DNA of 23,677 nucleotides from Dehalococcoidia bacterium. Its GTDB lineage: Bacteria > Chloroflexota > Dehalococcoidia > GIF9 > AB-539-J10. The translations under genes were made by a program, and so were the position numbers. The notes below the pieces were generated by a model, which did no database searches, was not told the DNA's origin, and saw nothing but the letters and a program-made list of their open reading frames with translations. Where the stretch lies: positions 1-23,677 of the forward strand of contig JAUXIH010000006.1 in the NCBI GenBank assembly GCA_030621105.1, read 5' to 3'. Of the stretch, positions 7,231 to 13,998 are shown piece by piece (within the stretch, counting starts at the first letter, position 1; every line of letters starts with the position of its first letter).

Positions 7231-8310
7231 CTACTTGAGCCGTGCAATGACAGCATCAGCTACCTGGCTGGTGCCCACGGCAGAGCTATCTCTGGGATCA
7301 GGCTTCAGGTCATAGGTGACATTCTTGCCCTCGGCAATTACCTCAGCTATGGCATTCTCCATGTTATCCGCGCTGTCCGTCTCTCCGAGGTGACGCAGCA
7401 TCATTACTGCGGAAAGCATCAGTGCCATGGGATTGACCTTATTCTGTCCCGCGTACTTCGGTGCACTACCATGAGTGGCCTCAAAGGTAGCAATATCATC
7501 CCCGATATTGGCTCCCGGAGCCACTCCTAACCCACCAGTCAATCCAGCACACAGGTCGGAGATAAAGTCACCGTAGAAATTGGGCAACACCAGTACATCA
7601 AATTGTCCTGGCCGTCGCACCAGCTGCATGCACGCAGCGTCCAGCACAACATCGTTAAACTCAATATCGGAGTAATCCCGAGCAACCTCCCGGGCCACAT
7701 CGAGGAACAAGCCATCAGAGAACTTCAATATATTGGCCTTGTGCACCGCAGTCACCTTTTTCCTGCCATGGCTGCGAGCATAATCGAAAGCAAATCTCAC
7801 AATTCTCTCGCTGGCCTGTTGAGAAATAACCTTCAGGCTGATAGCAGAATCCGGCTTTATCCTGGTGCCCGTGGTACGCTGCACCAATCCCATAAGGCTG
7901 GCCGCTTCAGGACTATCCTTGGCAAACTCGATGCCGGCATACAAATCCTCGGTATTCTCCCGGACAACGACGATATCCACGTCTCCATAGGGAGTATTTA
8001 TGCCGGGGTAGGTCTTATAGGGGCGAAGGCAGACATACAAATCCATCTGCTGTCTTAAGGCAACATTAACGCTGCGGAAACCACTGCCGATGGGCGTGGT
8101 CACGGGCGCCTTGAGAGCCACCTTGTTCTTCCTGATAGAAGCCACCGCTGCCGGTGGTAGCGGTGTACCAAATAACTCCTGCGCTTGCTGGCCAATGATG
8201 GCAACCTCCCAGCGAATATCCACGCCCGTGGCATCCAGCACCCGCCTGGTGGCCTCTGCCAGCTCGGGGCCAACTCCATCGCCGGGAATCAAGGTAACAT
8301 CATGCTTCAA
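7231..8310 (-). CDS. icd: Isocitrate dehydrogenase (compact type, NADP-like determinants)
   Basis: Oxidatively decarboxylates isocitrate to 2-oxoglutarate. The block RSVNVALRQQMDLYVCLRP matches E. coli Icd around Ser113, Asn115, Arg119 and Arg129, which recognise isocitrate rather than isopropylmalate. The catalytic Tyr lies in ENTEDLYAGIEF and the Lys in VHKANILKFSDG. The cofactor block HGSAPKYAGQNKVNP keeps the E. coli Lys344, Tyr345 and Val351 equivalents associated with NADP, and Tyr391 (VTYD) is also present; Arg395 is not. At about 359 residues it is shorter than E. coli Icd (416). Start: AAGGAG at about 8318-8323 is 7 nt before the TTG at 8310 but only 1 nt before the TTG at 8316, so 8310 is chosen. 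The frame overlaps the end of the LeuD-type gene by 11 bp. Confidence 0.9.
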   Translation of the reverse strand: MKHDVTLIPGDGVGPELAEATRRVLDATGVDIRWEVAIIGQQAQELFGTPLPPAAVASIRKNKVALKAPVTTPIGSGFRSVNVALRQQMDLYVCLRPYKTYPGINTPYGDVDIVVVRENTEDLYAGIEFAKDSPEAASLMGLVQRTTGTRIKPDSAISLKVISQQASERIVRFAFDYARSHGRKKVTAVHKANILKFSDGLFLDVAREVARDYSDIEFNDVVLDAACMQLVRRPGQFDVLVLPNFYGDFISDLCAGLTGGLGVAPGANIGDDIATFEATHGSAPKYAGQNKVNPMALMLSAVMMLRHLGETDSADNMENAIAEVIAEGKNVTYDLKPDPRDSSAVGTSQVADAVIARLK

Positions 8311-8809
8311 CGACAAACTCCTTGTACTTTTGTATATAGGGAATCAGTCCACCTTCCTGAAATATAGCATGCATCAGCGGTGGCAGCTTACTGCAGGGCA
8401 AATCATCGCCTCTCGTCAGGTTATGCACCACTCCTCCTGCCAGGTCTAAATTCAGGGCATCACCGTCCTCTATCTTACCAGTATCACATAACACCACAGG
8501 TATGCCCTGGTTTATGGCATTCCTGAAGAAGATGCGAGCTACCGATTGAGCCAGTATAACCCCAATGCCTGACATCTTGAGTACCAGTGGAGCATGCTCC
8601 CTGCTGGAGCCCAGGCCAAAGTTCTTACCAGCAACAAGGAAGTCGCCAGGCATAACTCTGGCAGTGAAATCAGGCAGGGCATCCTCCAGCGCATGTTTGG
8701 CCAATTCCGGCAGGTTGCTCCTCAGGTGGGCAAATCTCCCCGGAATAATCAGGTCCGTGGAGATAGCATCACCCAGCTTGATTGCCTTACCCTTAAGCTC
8801 TACTGACAT
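8300..8809 (-). CDS. leuD: Aconitase-superfamily small (swivel) subunit, LeuD-like
   Basis: A 169-residue swivel-domain subunit that pairs with the LeuC-type subunit encoded just upstream to isomerise a 2-hydroxy acid by dehydration and rehydration. Family motifs: GDAISTDLIIPGRF near the N-terminus and FGLGSSREHAPL in the middle, the latter contributing substrate-binding Ser and Arg. The specificity loop follows as AHLRS. Annotation as isopropylmalate dehydratase is the default, but the adjoining dehydrogenase has isocitrate-type residues, so this pair may act as aconitase (citrate to isocitrate). Homoaconitase is a third option. The start ATG shares one base with the stop of the large subunit gene (TAATG), a coupling arrangement that favours equal synthesis of both subunits. 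Confidence 0.9.
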   Translation of the reverse strand: MSVELKGKAIKLGDAISTDLIIPGRFAHLRSNLPELAKHALEDALPDFTARVMPGDFLVAGKNFGLGSSREHAPLVLKMSGIGVILAQSVARIFFRNAINQGIPVVLCDTGKIEDGDALNLDLAGGVVHNLTRGDDLPCSKLPPLMHAIFQEGGLIPYIQKYKEFVVEA

Positions 8810-10059
8810 TATGTCATCTCCCTGGGATCAGTTAACTCGCCGGTTATCGCGGAAGAGGCTGCCGTGGCCGGACTTGCCAGGAATATCAATCCCTCGGGAT
8901 TCCCCATCCTGCCCTTGAAATTACGGTTGGCAGTGGACAGGCAGGCCTCACCATCCCCCAACACCCCCTGGTGCAAACCCAGGCAGGCGGCACAGCCCGG
9001 CGGCAATATCAAGGCTCCTGCCCCTAACAATGTCTGGATATAGCCCATGTCCATCGCCTGTGCCAGCACCTCTCGTGAGGCTGGCGCTACAAGCAACCTG
9101 GTATCAGCATACACCTGTCTGCCCTTTAAGATATCGCTGGCTACAGCCAAGTCTTCCAATCGCCCGTTGGTACACGTGCCCAGGAAAACCTGCTGCACCT
9201 TAATTCCACGAGCCGCAGTAACAGGATAGACATTATCCACAGTATGGGGAAAGGCCACCATAGGCTCAAGCTGTCCCAGGTTCACCGATATAACGCGCTC
9301 ATAGTGAGCATCAGGATCGGGAGATATCTGCTGGTATTTCTCTCCCCGCCCCCGAGAGACAAGAAACTCTCTAGTAACCTCATCACTGGGAAACAATCCC
9401 ACTTTGGCTCCCGCCTCCACCGCCATATTAGCTATGGTCAGCCGCTGCGACATGGTGACATTGGCCAGTCCACTTCCAGTAAACTCCAGTGCTTTATAGG
9501 TGGCCCCATCGGCACCAAGCTTCCCTATTAAATACAATACCAGGTCTTTGGCGCTTACCCCTCGAGGAAAATCACCCTCGAGGTTGACGAGAAATGCTTC
9601 AGGAACACGAAACCAGGTTTTTCCTAATGCCAGCGCCACGGCAATATCACTGGAGCCCATGCCGGTGGCAAAGGCCCCCAGGGCCCCCGCAGTAACGGTA
9701 TGGGAATCAGAGCCAACGATAATGTCACCCGGGCTGGCAAAATTCTCGGCGACCAGCTGGTGACAGACACCATCGCCGACACGATAGGCCACACTGCCGG
9801 TCTCCTGGGCAAACTGGCGCAACAACACATGGTCGTTAGATAACTGCCGGTTAGGGCTGGGGGCAGCATGGTCAAAGAACAGCACCGCCCTGTCGGGCTT
9901 GGCCACAGAGGTGAAGCCGCTTTCGCGAAACTGCCGTACTACCAGCGGCCCGGTGGTATCCTGCAAGAACACCAGGTCCAGGTCAGCAACAACAACATCT
10001 CCAGGTGCAGCCGCCCCTGCCTTAGCTCCCAGAATCTTCTCAGTAAGAGTCTTGCCCAT
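8809..10059 (-). CDS. leuC: Aconitase-superfamily large subunit, LeuC-like (4Fe-4S)
   Basis: 416 residues, the normal length for the archaeal-type LeuC/homoaconitase large subunit. The conserved GSDSHTVTAGALGAFATGMG block is present, as are the three cysteines that hold the catalytic 4Fe-4S cluster: one in FLGTCTNGR and two in PPGCAACLG. The motif FDHAAPSPN corresponds to the LeuC active-site His region. It works as a heterodimer with the LeuD-type product encoded immediately downstream. It starts 5 bp after the carboxyltransferase gene, so all four genes 11621-7231 look like one transcript. Isopropylmalate dehydratase, homoaconitase and aconitase cannot be separated by motif alone; the neighbouring isocitrate dehydrogenase favours aconitase activity. 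Confidence 0.92.
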   Translation of the reverse strand: MGKTLTEKILGAKAGAAAPGDVVVADLDLVFLQDTTGPLVVRQFRESGFTSVAKPDRAVLFFDHAAPSPNRQLSNDHVLLRQFAQETGSVAYRVGDGVCHQLVAENFASPGDIIVGSDSHTVTAGALGAFATGMGSSDIAVALALGKTWFRVPEAFLVNLEGDFPRGVSAKDLVLYLIGKLGADGATYKALEFTGSGLANVTMSQRLTIANMAVEAGAKVGLFPSDEVTREFLVSRGRGEKYQQISPDPDAHYERVISVNLGQLEPMVAFPHTVDNVYPVTAARGIKVQQVFLGTCTNGRLEDLAVASDILKGRQVYADTRLLVAPASREVLAQAMDMGYIQTLLGAGALILPPGCAACLGLHQGVLGDGEACLSTANRNFKGRMGNPEGLIFLASPATAASSAITGELTDPREMT

Positions 10060-10064
10060 TAGGC

Positions 10065-11621
10065 CTATAACGGGATATTGCCATGTTTCTTTGCCGGATT
10101 GGTAACATCCTTGGTCTCCAGCATCTCCAGGGCCTTGATTATCTTAATCCTGGTATCCCGGGGATCAATGACATCATCAATGGCACCCCTCATCGCAGCG
10201 GTGTAGGGATTAGCAAACTTTTCACGGAATTCCTGTATCAGCTTGGCACGGGTTTCTGCCGGGTTGTCAGATGCTTTCAACTCGCGGCGGTAAAGCACAT
10301 CGACCGCTCCCTCAGGTCCCATCACTGCAATCTCAGCGGTGGGCCAGGCATAGCAAATGTCGCCACGCAGATGCTTGCTGCTCATAGCGATATAGGCACC
10401 ACCATAAGCCTTGCGCGTGACCACGCTGACCTTGGGCACCGTAGCCTCAGCATAAGCAAACAACAGCTTGGCTCCATGCCTGATAATGCCCCGATACTCC
10501 ATATCAGTACCTGGCATATAACCTGGTACATCAACAAAGGTAACCAGGGGAATGTTAAACGCATCACAGAAACGCACAAAGCGTGCTGCCTTGTCAGAAG
10601 CATCAATATCGAGAACACCTGCCATAAACATTGGTTGCTGCGCCAGAATGCCTACGCTCCGCCCATCAATGCGAGCAAAACCAACAATGAAGTTACGGGC
10701 AAATCTCTGGTGAACCTCGAAGAAGTCCGCATTATCAATGACAAGGTTGATAATCTTCTTCATATCATAGGGCTGGTTGGGACTGGATGGAACGATGTTG
10801 AGCAGCTCTTCTTCCCTGCGCTCGGCATCATCATCTGTGGGCTGGAAATCTGCCAGCTCCTGGTTATTCTGAGGCAGGAAGCTCAACAGCTTGCGCACCG
10901 CGACGAAGACCTCCACCTCAGTCGGCAGGGCAAAGTGAGCATTACCGCTCTTGGTAGCATTTACAATGGCGCCACCCAGATCCTCCAGGGAGACATCCTC
11001 ACCAGTAACCGCTTTCACTACAGCGGGGCCGGTGATATAGCTCTGCCCAATACCAATTCCCATGAAAACAAAATCAGTAATGGCCGGGGAGTACACGGCT
11101 CCGCCGGCAGTGGGTCCCAACACCACCGATATCTGGGGAACGACCCCGGAGTACAGCGTGTTGCGGGTAAATATGTCGCCATAACCGTCAAGGCTGTCGG
11201 TGCCTTCCTGTATGCGGGCTCCACCGGAGTCCAGGACACCCACCACGGGAGCCCCATTCTTGGCTGCCATATCCATGATACGGCAGATCTTCTCTGCCGC
11301 TACCTTGGACAGGGAACCACCAAAGACAGTGAACTCCTGGAAGTAAGCATAGACCATGCATCCATTAACCTTGCCATAACCAATCACCACCGAATCGCCA
11401 AGGTAGTGAGTTTTCTCCATACCAAAGTCGGTGCACCCATGAATCATATAAGAATCAATTTCCTGGAAGGTGCCAGAGTCAAACAGGAGATTGGCCCTCT
11501 CCCGGGCAGTCAGCTTCTTCTTGGCATGCTGCGCCTCTATTTTCTGGGCGCCACCGCCGGACCGGGCCTCCTCCTGCTTCCTGGTAAGCTCCTCCATTTT
11601 TGCATCAATCGCCAATTTCAT
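10065..11621 (-). CDS. pccB: Acyl-CoA carboxylase carboxyltransferase subunit (PccB / methylmalonyl-CoA decarboxylase alpha type)
   Basis: 518 residues of the crotonase-fold carboxyltransferase family, which moves CO2 between carboxybiotin and an acyl-CoA such as propionyl-CoA. The N-terminus has the usual GGG...QHAKKKLTARER segment. The two oxyanion-hole loops are DSGGARIQEG in the N-terminal half and KAYGGAYIAMSS in the C-terminal half. No biotin carboxylase, biotin carrier or sodium-pump subunit lies in the window, so partners must be encoded elsewhere, and direction (carboxylation or decarboxylation) cannot be told. It heads the operon with leuCD-type genes and icd. AGGAGG is only 2 nt from the ATG at 11621; a TTG two codons later would have an 8-nt spacing and may be the true start. 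Confidence 0.93.
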   Translation of the reverse strand: MKLAIDAKMEELTRKQEEARSGGGAQKIEAQHAKKKLTARERANLLFDSGTFQEIDSYMIHGCTDFGMEKTHYLGDSVVIGYGKVNGCMVYAYFQEFTVFGGSLSKVAAEKICRIMDMAAKNGAPVVGVLDSGGARIQEGTDSLDGYGDIFTRNTLYSGVVPQISVVLGPTAGGAVYSPAITDFVFMGIGIGQSYITGPAVVKAVTGEDVSLEDLGGAIVNATKSGNAHFALPTEVEVFVAVRKLLSFLPQNNQELADFQPTDDDAERREEELLNIVPSSPNQPYDMKKIINLVIDNADFFEVHQRFARNFIVGFARIDGRSVGILAQQPMFMAGVLDIDASDKAARFVRFCDAFNIPLVTFVDVPGYMPGTDMEYRGIIRHGAKLLFAYAEATVPKVSVVTRKAYGGAYIAMSSKHLRGDICYAWPTAEIAVMGPEGAVDVLYRRELKASDNPAETRAKLIQEFREKFANPYTAAMRGAIDDVIDPRDTRIKIIKALEMLETKDVTNPAKKHGNIPL

Positions 11622-11664
11622 TACCTCCTATATCTATCATTATTTGAACACACGTTTAGCGGCT

Positions 11665-11673
11665 ATTTTACCA
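11665..11673 (-). promoter_or_regulatory. Extended -10 promoter of the pccB-leuCD-icd operon
   Basis: The minus strand reads TGGTAAAAT here, an extended -10 element (TGn plus TAAAAT). No good -35 is visible. Predicted transcription start is near 11658, giving a leader of about 37 nt to the ATG at 11621. It lies 8 bp from the oppositely directed folP -10 element. Confidence 0.5.
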
Positions 11674-11681
11674 GCTAACTC

Positions 11682-11690
11682 TGCTATAAT
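11682..11690 (+). promoter_or_regulatory. Extended -10 promoter of folP
   Basis: TGCTATAAT: perfect TATAAT (11685-11690) with the TGn extension. The ATG of folP follows after 7 nt, so transcription would begin at or within a base or two of the start codon (leaderless mRNA). No -35 match is seen, which is usual for extended -10 promoters. Confidence 0.6.
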
Positions 11691-11697
11691 CAACGAC

Positions 11698-12564
11698 ATG
11701 GATAGCCTTCATACTCACCATGCCAGCCGAGCCGGCACCACCACCTGCGGCAAAACAACATTTCGCTGGGGCAGCAGAACCTACGTCATGGGAGTAATAA
11801 ATGTCTCTCCTGATTCCTTCTCCGGCGACGGACTCAGGGACATCAAGTCCGCCGTAGCCCTGGCCAGAAATATGACGGTAGATGGAGCGGATATCATTGA
11901 CATTGGAGGCGAATCCACCAGGCCAGGCACCTCACCAGTAACAGTGGACGAGGAACTGCGCCGGGTGATACCAACGATACAACAGATATCCCGGGAAATA
12001 TCCATCCCGCTGAGTGTAGATACCTACAAACTAGAGGTAGCCCTGAAAGCACTGGATGCAGGTGCCTCCATGATAAACGATATCTGGGGACTAAAGAAAA
12101 GTCCCGAACTGGCACGACTGGCAGCCGAGAGAAAGGTGCCCATCATAGTAATGTCCAATCAGCGAGATGTCTCACCCCTCCACGACATAGTATTCCCCGA
12201 TATCATGGCATGGATCATCGCCGACCTGCAGCGCGCCCTGGACCAGGCCCAACAGCTTGGTGTTCCATGGGACAACATCATCGTTGACCCCGGTATCGGC
12301 TTCGGCAAGACCACGGAGCAGAACATTGAGATACTGAACAAACTGGAGCAGTTACAGAAGCTGGGACGGCCCATACTGCTGGGAACATCACGTAAATCGC
12401 TGATACAGTCGGTGCTCAATCTTCCACCGGACGACAGACTGGAAGGTTCCGCAGCTACTGTAGCCATTGGCATCGCCAGGGGGGCGGACATTGTCAGGGT
12501 GCATGACGTTGCCTCGATGACCCGCGTGTGCCGCATGAGTGATGCTATTATCAGAGGGAAGTAA
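11698..12564 (+). CDS. folP: Dihydropteroate synthase
   Basis: Condenses 6-hydroxymethyl-7,8-dihydropterin pyrophosphate with p-aminobenzoate to dihydropteroate, the sulfonamide-sensitive step of folate synthesis. 288 residues. Signatures: MGVINVSPDSFSGDG (31-45), DIGGESTRPG (68-77), INDIWG, the phosphate and pterin site VDPGIGFGKT, and GTSRKS near the C-terminus. The frame is open upstream to 11470, but that extension lies antisense to pccB and covers the TATAAT box, so the ATG at 11698 is chosen. No Shine-Dalgarno is seen. folK begins 2 bp after the stop, and the pterin synthase homologue abuts folK, making a three-gene folate operon. Where the usual LMHMQ-like motif lies, this protein has IVMSNQR, a mild divergence. 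Confidence 0.95.
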   Translation: MDSLHTHHASRAGTTTCGKTTFRWGSRTYVMGVINVSPDSFSGDGLRDIKSAVALARNMTVDGADIIDIGGESTRPGTSPVTVDEELRRVIPTIQQISREISIPLSVDTYKLEVALKALDAGASMINDIWGLKKSPELARLAAERKVPIIVMSNQRDVSPLHDIVFPDIMAWIIADLQRALDQAQQLGVPWDNIIVDPGIGFGKTTEQNIEILNKLEQLQKLGRPILLGTSRKSLIQSVLNLPPDDRLEGSAATVAIGIARGADIVRVHDVASMTRVCRMSDAIIRGK

Positions 12565-12566
12565 GC

Positions 12567-13052
12567 ATGACAACAGTTTATCTTGGACTGGGCTCCAACC
12601 TGGGAGACAGGGAGAAAAACCTCTCCTGGGCACTGGCATTGCTATCCCGGCAGACAAAGCTGGCCAGGATATCCAGCATATACGAAACAGACCCTATGGG
12701 CTATACCCGGCAGCCGCTATTCCTCAATCTGGCCTGCCAGGCCACCACTCCGGATAAGCCATTGAAGCTGCTGGAAAAAATCAAGGCCATCGAATGGAAC
12801 ATGGGCCGGCGTGAGAGCTTCCGCAACTCTCCCAGGGTCATCGACATTGACATATTGCTGTATGGAGACCTCGTGCTGCACTCCCCGGAACTGACCATCC
12901 CCCACCCCAGGATGACCGAGAGAGCCTTCGCCCTCCTTCCACTGGAGGAAATTGCCCATGACCTGATTCACCCCGAGACACATAAAACGATAGAGGAACT
13001 GGCCAGGCAAATGAATCACCAGGGAATACGCAAATGGCACAGGGAGAAATGA
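12567..13052 (+). CDS. folK: 6-hydroxymethyl-7,8-dihydropterin pyrophosphokinase (HPPK)
   Basis: Transfers pyrophosphate from ATP to 6-hydroxymethyl-7,8-dihydropterin, supplying the substrate of FolP. 161 residues, the standard size. Signatures: LGLGSNLGDRE at the N-terminus, ETDPMG, FLNLAC, and the PROSITE-type block PRVIDIDILLYGD that provides the two magnesium-binding Asp residues, then IPHPRMTERAFALLPL. It starts 2 bp after folP, with GAGGGAAG as ribosome-binding site, and its TGA is directly followed by the ATG of the next gene. Together with folP and the pterin synthase homologue it covers the pterin branch of folate synthesis, except for a recognisable FolB aldolase. Confidence 0.96.
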   Translation: MTTVYLGLGSNLGDREKNLSWALALLSRQTKLARISSIYETDPMGYTRQPLFLNLACQATTPDKPLKLLEKIKAIEWNMGRRESFRNSPRVIDIDILLYGDLVLHSPELTIPHPRMTERAFALLPLEEIAHDLIHPETHKTIEELARQMNHQGIRKWHREK

Positions 13053-13421
13053 ATGTATCAGCTATTCGTCCAGGAACACTTCGATGCGGCACACTACCTG
13101 CCTGACTACCACGGCAAGTGCGAGAAGCTACACGGTCACCGCTTCACCGTAGTAGTTCGCCTGAACGCAAGCTCCGTGAATGATGATGGCATGGCATATG
13201 ACTTTGCCCAACTAAAGCAAGTCCTGAGAGAGATACTATCGCCACTGGATCACTCCTGTCTCAATGACGTACCTCCGTTTGACCACAAGGCGCCATCCTG
13301 CGAGAACCTCGCAGCTACGATATACGGGTGGCTCAAACCACATATCACCAGCAGCGGGGTAACTCTGGCAGGGGTCGAGGTATGGGAATCCCCTACCAGC
13401 GGAGTATACTATCAGCCCTAG
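13053..13421 (+). CDS. 6-pyruvoyl-tetrahydropterin synthase family protein (QueD / PTPS-I/III-like)
   Basis: 122 residues, a T-fold zinc enzyme. Zinc ligands are H14 (FDAAH), H27 and H29. The catalytic motif reads CEKLHGH (23-29), so it has both the QueD-type catalytic Cys23 and a Glu24 next to it. DHSCLND (66-72) and EVWESP with E112 complete the active site. Plain QueD (CxxxHGH) makes 6-carboxytetrahydropterin for queuosine. Family members with Glu in this motif (PTPS-III, and a CExxHGH group) can release 6-hydroxymethyl-dihydropterin from dihydroneopterin triphosphate and so replace FolB. Position directly after folK, with no folB, supports a folate role, possibly shared with queuosine. 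Its stop overlaps that of the opposite Trm112-like gene in a CTAG. Confidence 0.88.
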   Translation: MYQLFVQEHFDAAHYLPDYHGKCEKLHGHRFTVVVRLNASSVNDDGMAYDFAQLKQVLREILSPLDHSCLNDVPPFDHKAPSCENLAATIYGWLKPHITSSGVTLAGVEVWESPTSGVYYQP

Positions 13422-13609
13422 TCCTGAGCTTCCGCCTCATCCGGCGGCAGCAGATTGGGAATGCCCCCCACGATGGGATAGGAATGCTGACAGTGAGAAC
13501 AGAACAGCGAGCCGGAAAGCACATCCCCATCACGCTCTTCCTCAACGGTGAGCTGCAAGTCCCCCTTGCATACCGGGCAAGCCAAAATGTGCATTAATTT
13601 CTGCTTCAT
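13418..13609 (-). CDS. Trm112-like zinc ribbon protein
   Basis: 63 residues. Two cysteine pairs, C11/C14 (ACPVCKG) and C37/C40 (FCSHC), form a zinc ribbon, and the C-terminal YPIVGGIPNLLPPDEA is the Trm112 signature. In eukaryotes and archaea Trm112 activates methyltransferases; bacterial versions (YcaR-like) are often found near lipid A or nucleotide-sugar genes, and their role is unclear. The frame is open upstream to 13639, but that stretch contains the promoter, so the ATG at 13609, nine nt after the -10 box, is chosen. Convergent with the pterin synthase gene: the two stop codons share CTAG at 13418-13421. Confidence 0.82.
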   Translation of the reverse strand: MKQKLMHILACPVCKGDLQLTVEEERDGDVLSGSLFCSHCQHSYPIVGGIPNLLPPDEAEAQD

Positions 13610-13618
13610 TAATGAGTA

Positions 13619-13627
13619 ATTATACCA
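13619..13627 (-). promoter_or_regulatory. Extended -10 promoter of the Trm112-like gene
   Basis: The minus strand reads TGGTATAAT, a consensus extended -10 element. The ATG at 13609 follows nine nt after the box, implying a leader of about 3 nt at most. It is the mirror image of the element at 13653-13661. Confidence 0.6.
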
Positions 13628-13652
13628 GATAGTCGCCAATATTGAGAGAAGA

Positions 13653-13661
13653 TGGTATAAT
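13653..13661 (+). promoter_or_regulatory. Extended -10 promoter of the 13675 gene
   Basis: TGGTATAAT on the plus strand, consensus extended -10, with the ATG 13 nt further on. Together with 13619-13627 it forms a 9-bp inverted repeat with 25 bp between the arms, so the two divergent promoters share their upstream region. Confidence 0.6.
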
Positions 13662-13674
13662 AGGCTGCAGAGAG

Positions 13675-13998
13675 ATGACTCAAATAAAGAAAACCTATCG
13701 TAATATAAACCCGGAGATGCTGTATGCCGAGATACGGGACCTGGTAATCAGGCAGGATATCGATAGTGATGATGCCAAAACAAACACCTATGGGTTGCCC
13801 AGCGGCGCAACGCAATCCCGCATCACCATGATACTCAGGGCGCAGAATAAAGAATGCGGCAGCGTGCACATCATCGGCTCATCGGAGGAAAGCAGAATGT
13901 TGCTAAACATCGATGAGCAGCTGATATCCAGCGATAACATTGCCTCATTGCAGGAGAACATAGATTTCCTGCTCGATCCCTACGAGGTTAAGTGGTAG
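13675..13998 (+). CDS. Hypothetical protein, 107 residues
   Basis: I do not recognise the family. The product is acidic and soluble, with no signal peptide, membrane segment or cysteine motif (a single Cys61). Predicted pattern: N-terminal helix NPEMLYAEIRDLVIRQD, a short turn-rich segment, a beta strand RITMILRA, a second strand GSVHIIGS, then a C-terminal helix SLQENIDFLLDPYEV. The start at ATG 13675 follows a clear extended -10 promoter; an upstream TTG at 13642 would place the promoter inside the gene. A small membrane protein gene overlaps its end by 7 bp and the two are probably coupled. Confidence 0.7.
   Translation: MTQIKKTYRNINPEMLYAEIRDLVIRQDIDSDDAKTNTYGLPSGATQSRITMILRAQNKECGSVHIIGSSEESRMLLNIDEQLISSDNIASLQENIDFLLDPYEVKW

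Noticed and set aside
10083..11678. A 531-codon open frame on the plus strand, antisense to the carboxyltransferase gene
   Set aside because: It mirrors the codon structure of pccB, shows no recognisable domain and lacks a promoter or ribosome-binding site; pccB on the other strand has unmistakable family motifs along its full length.
11470..11697. N-terminal extension of folP
   Set aside because: It is antisense to pccB and runs through the TATAAT box; dihydropteroate synthases begin close to the ATG at 11698.
13610..13639. Longer start for the Trm112-like protein
   Set aside because: The added residues are encoded by the promoter TGGTATAAT region; the family starts near MKQKLMHILACP.
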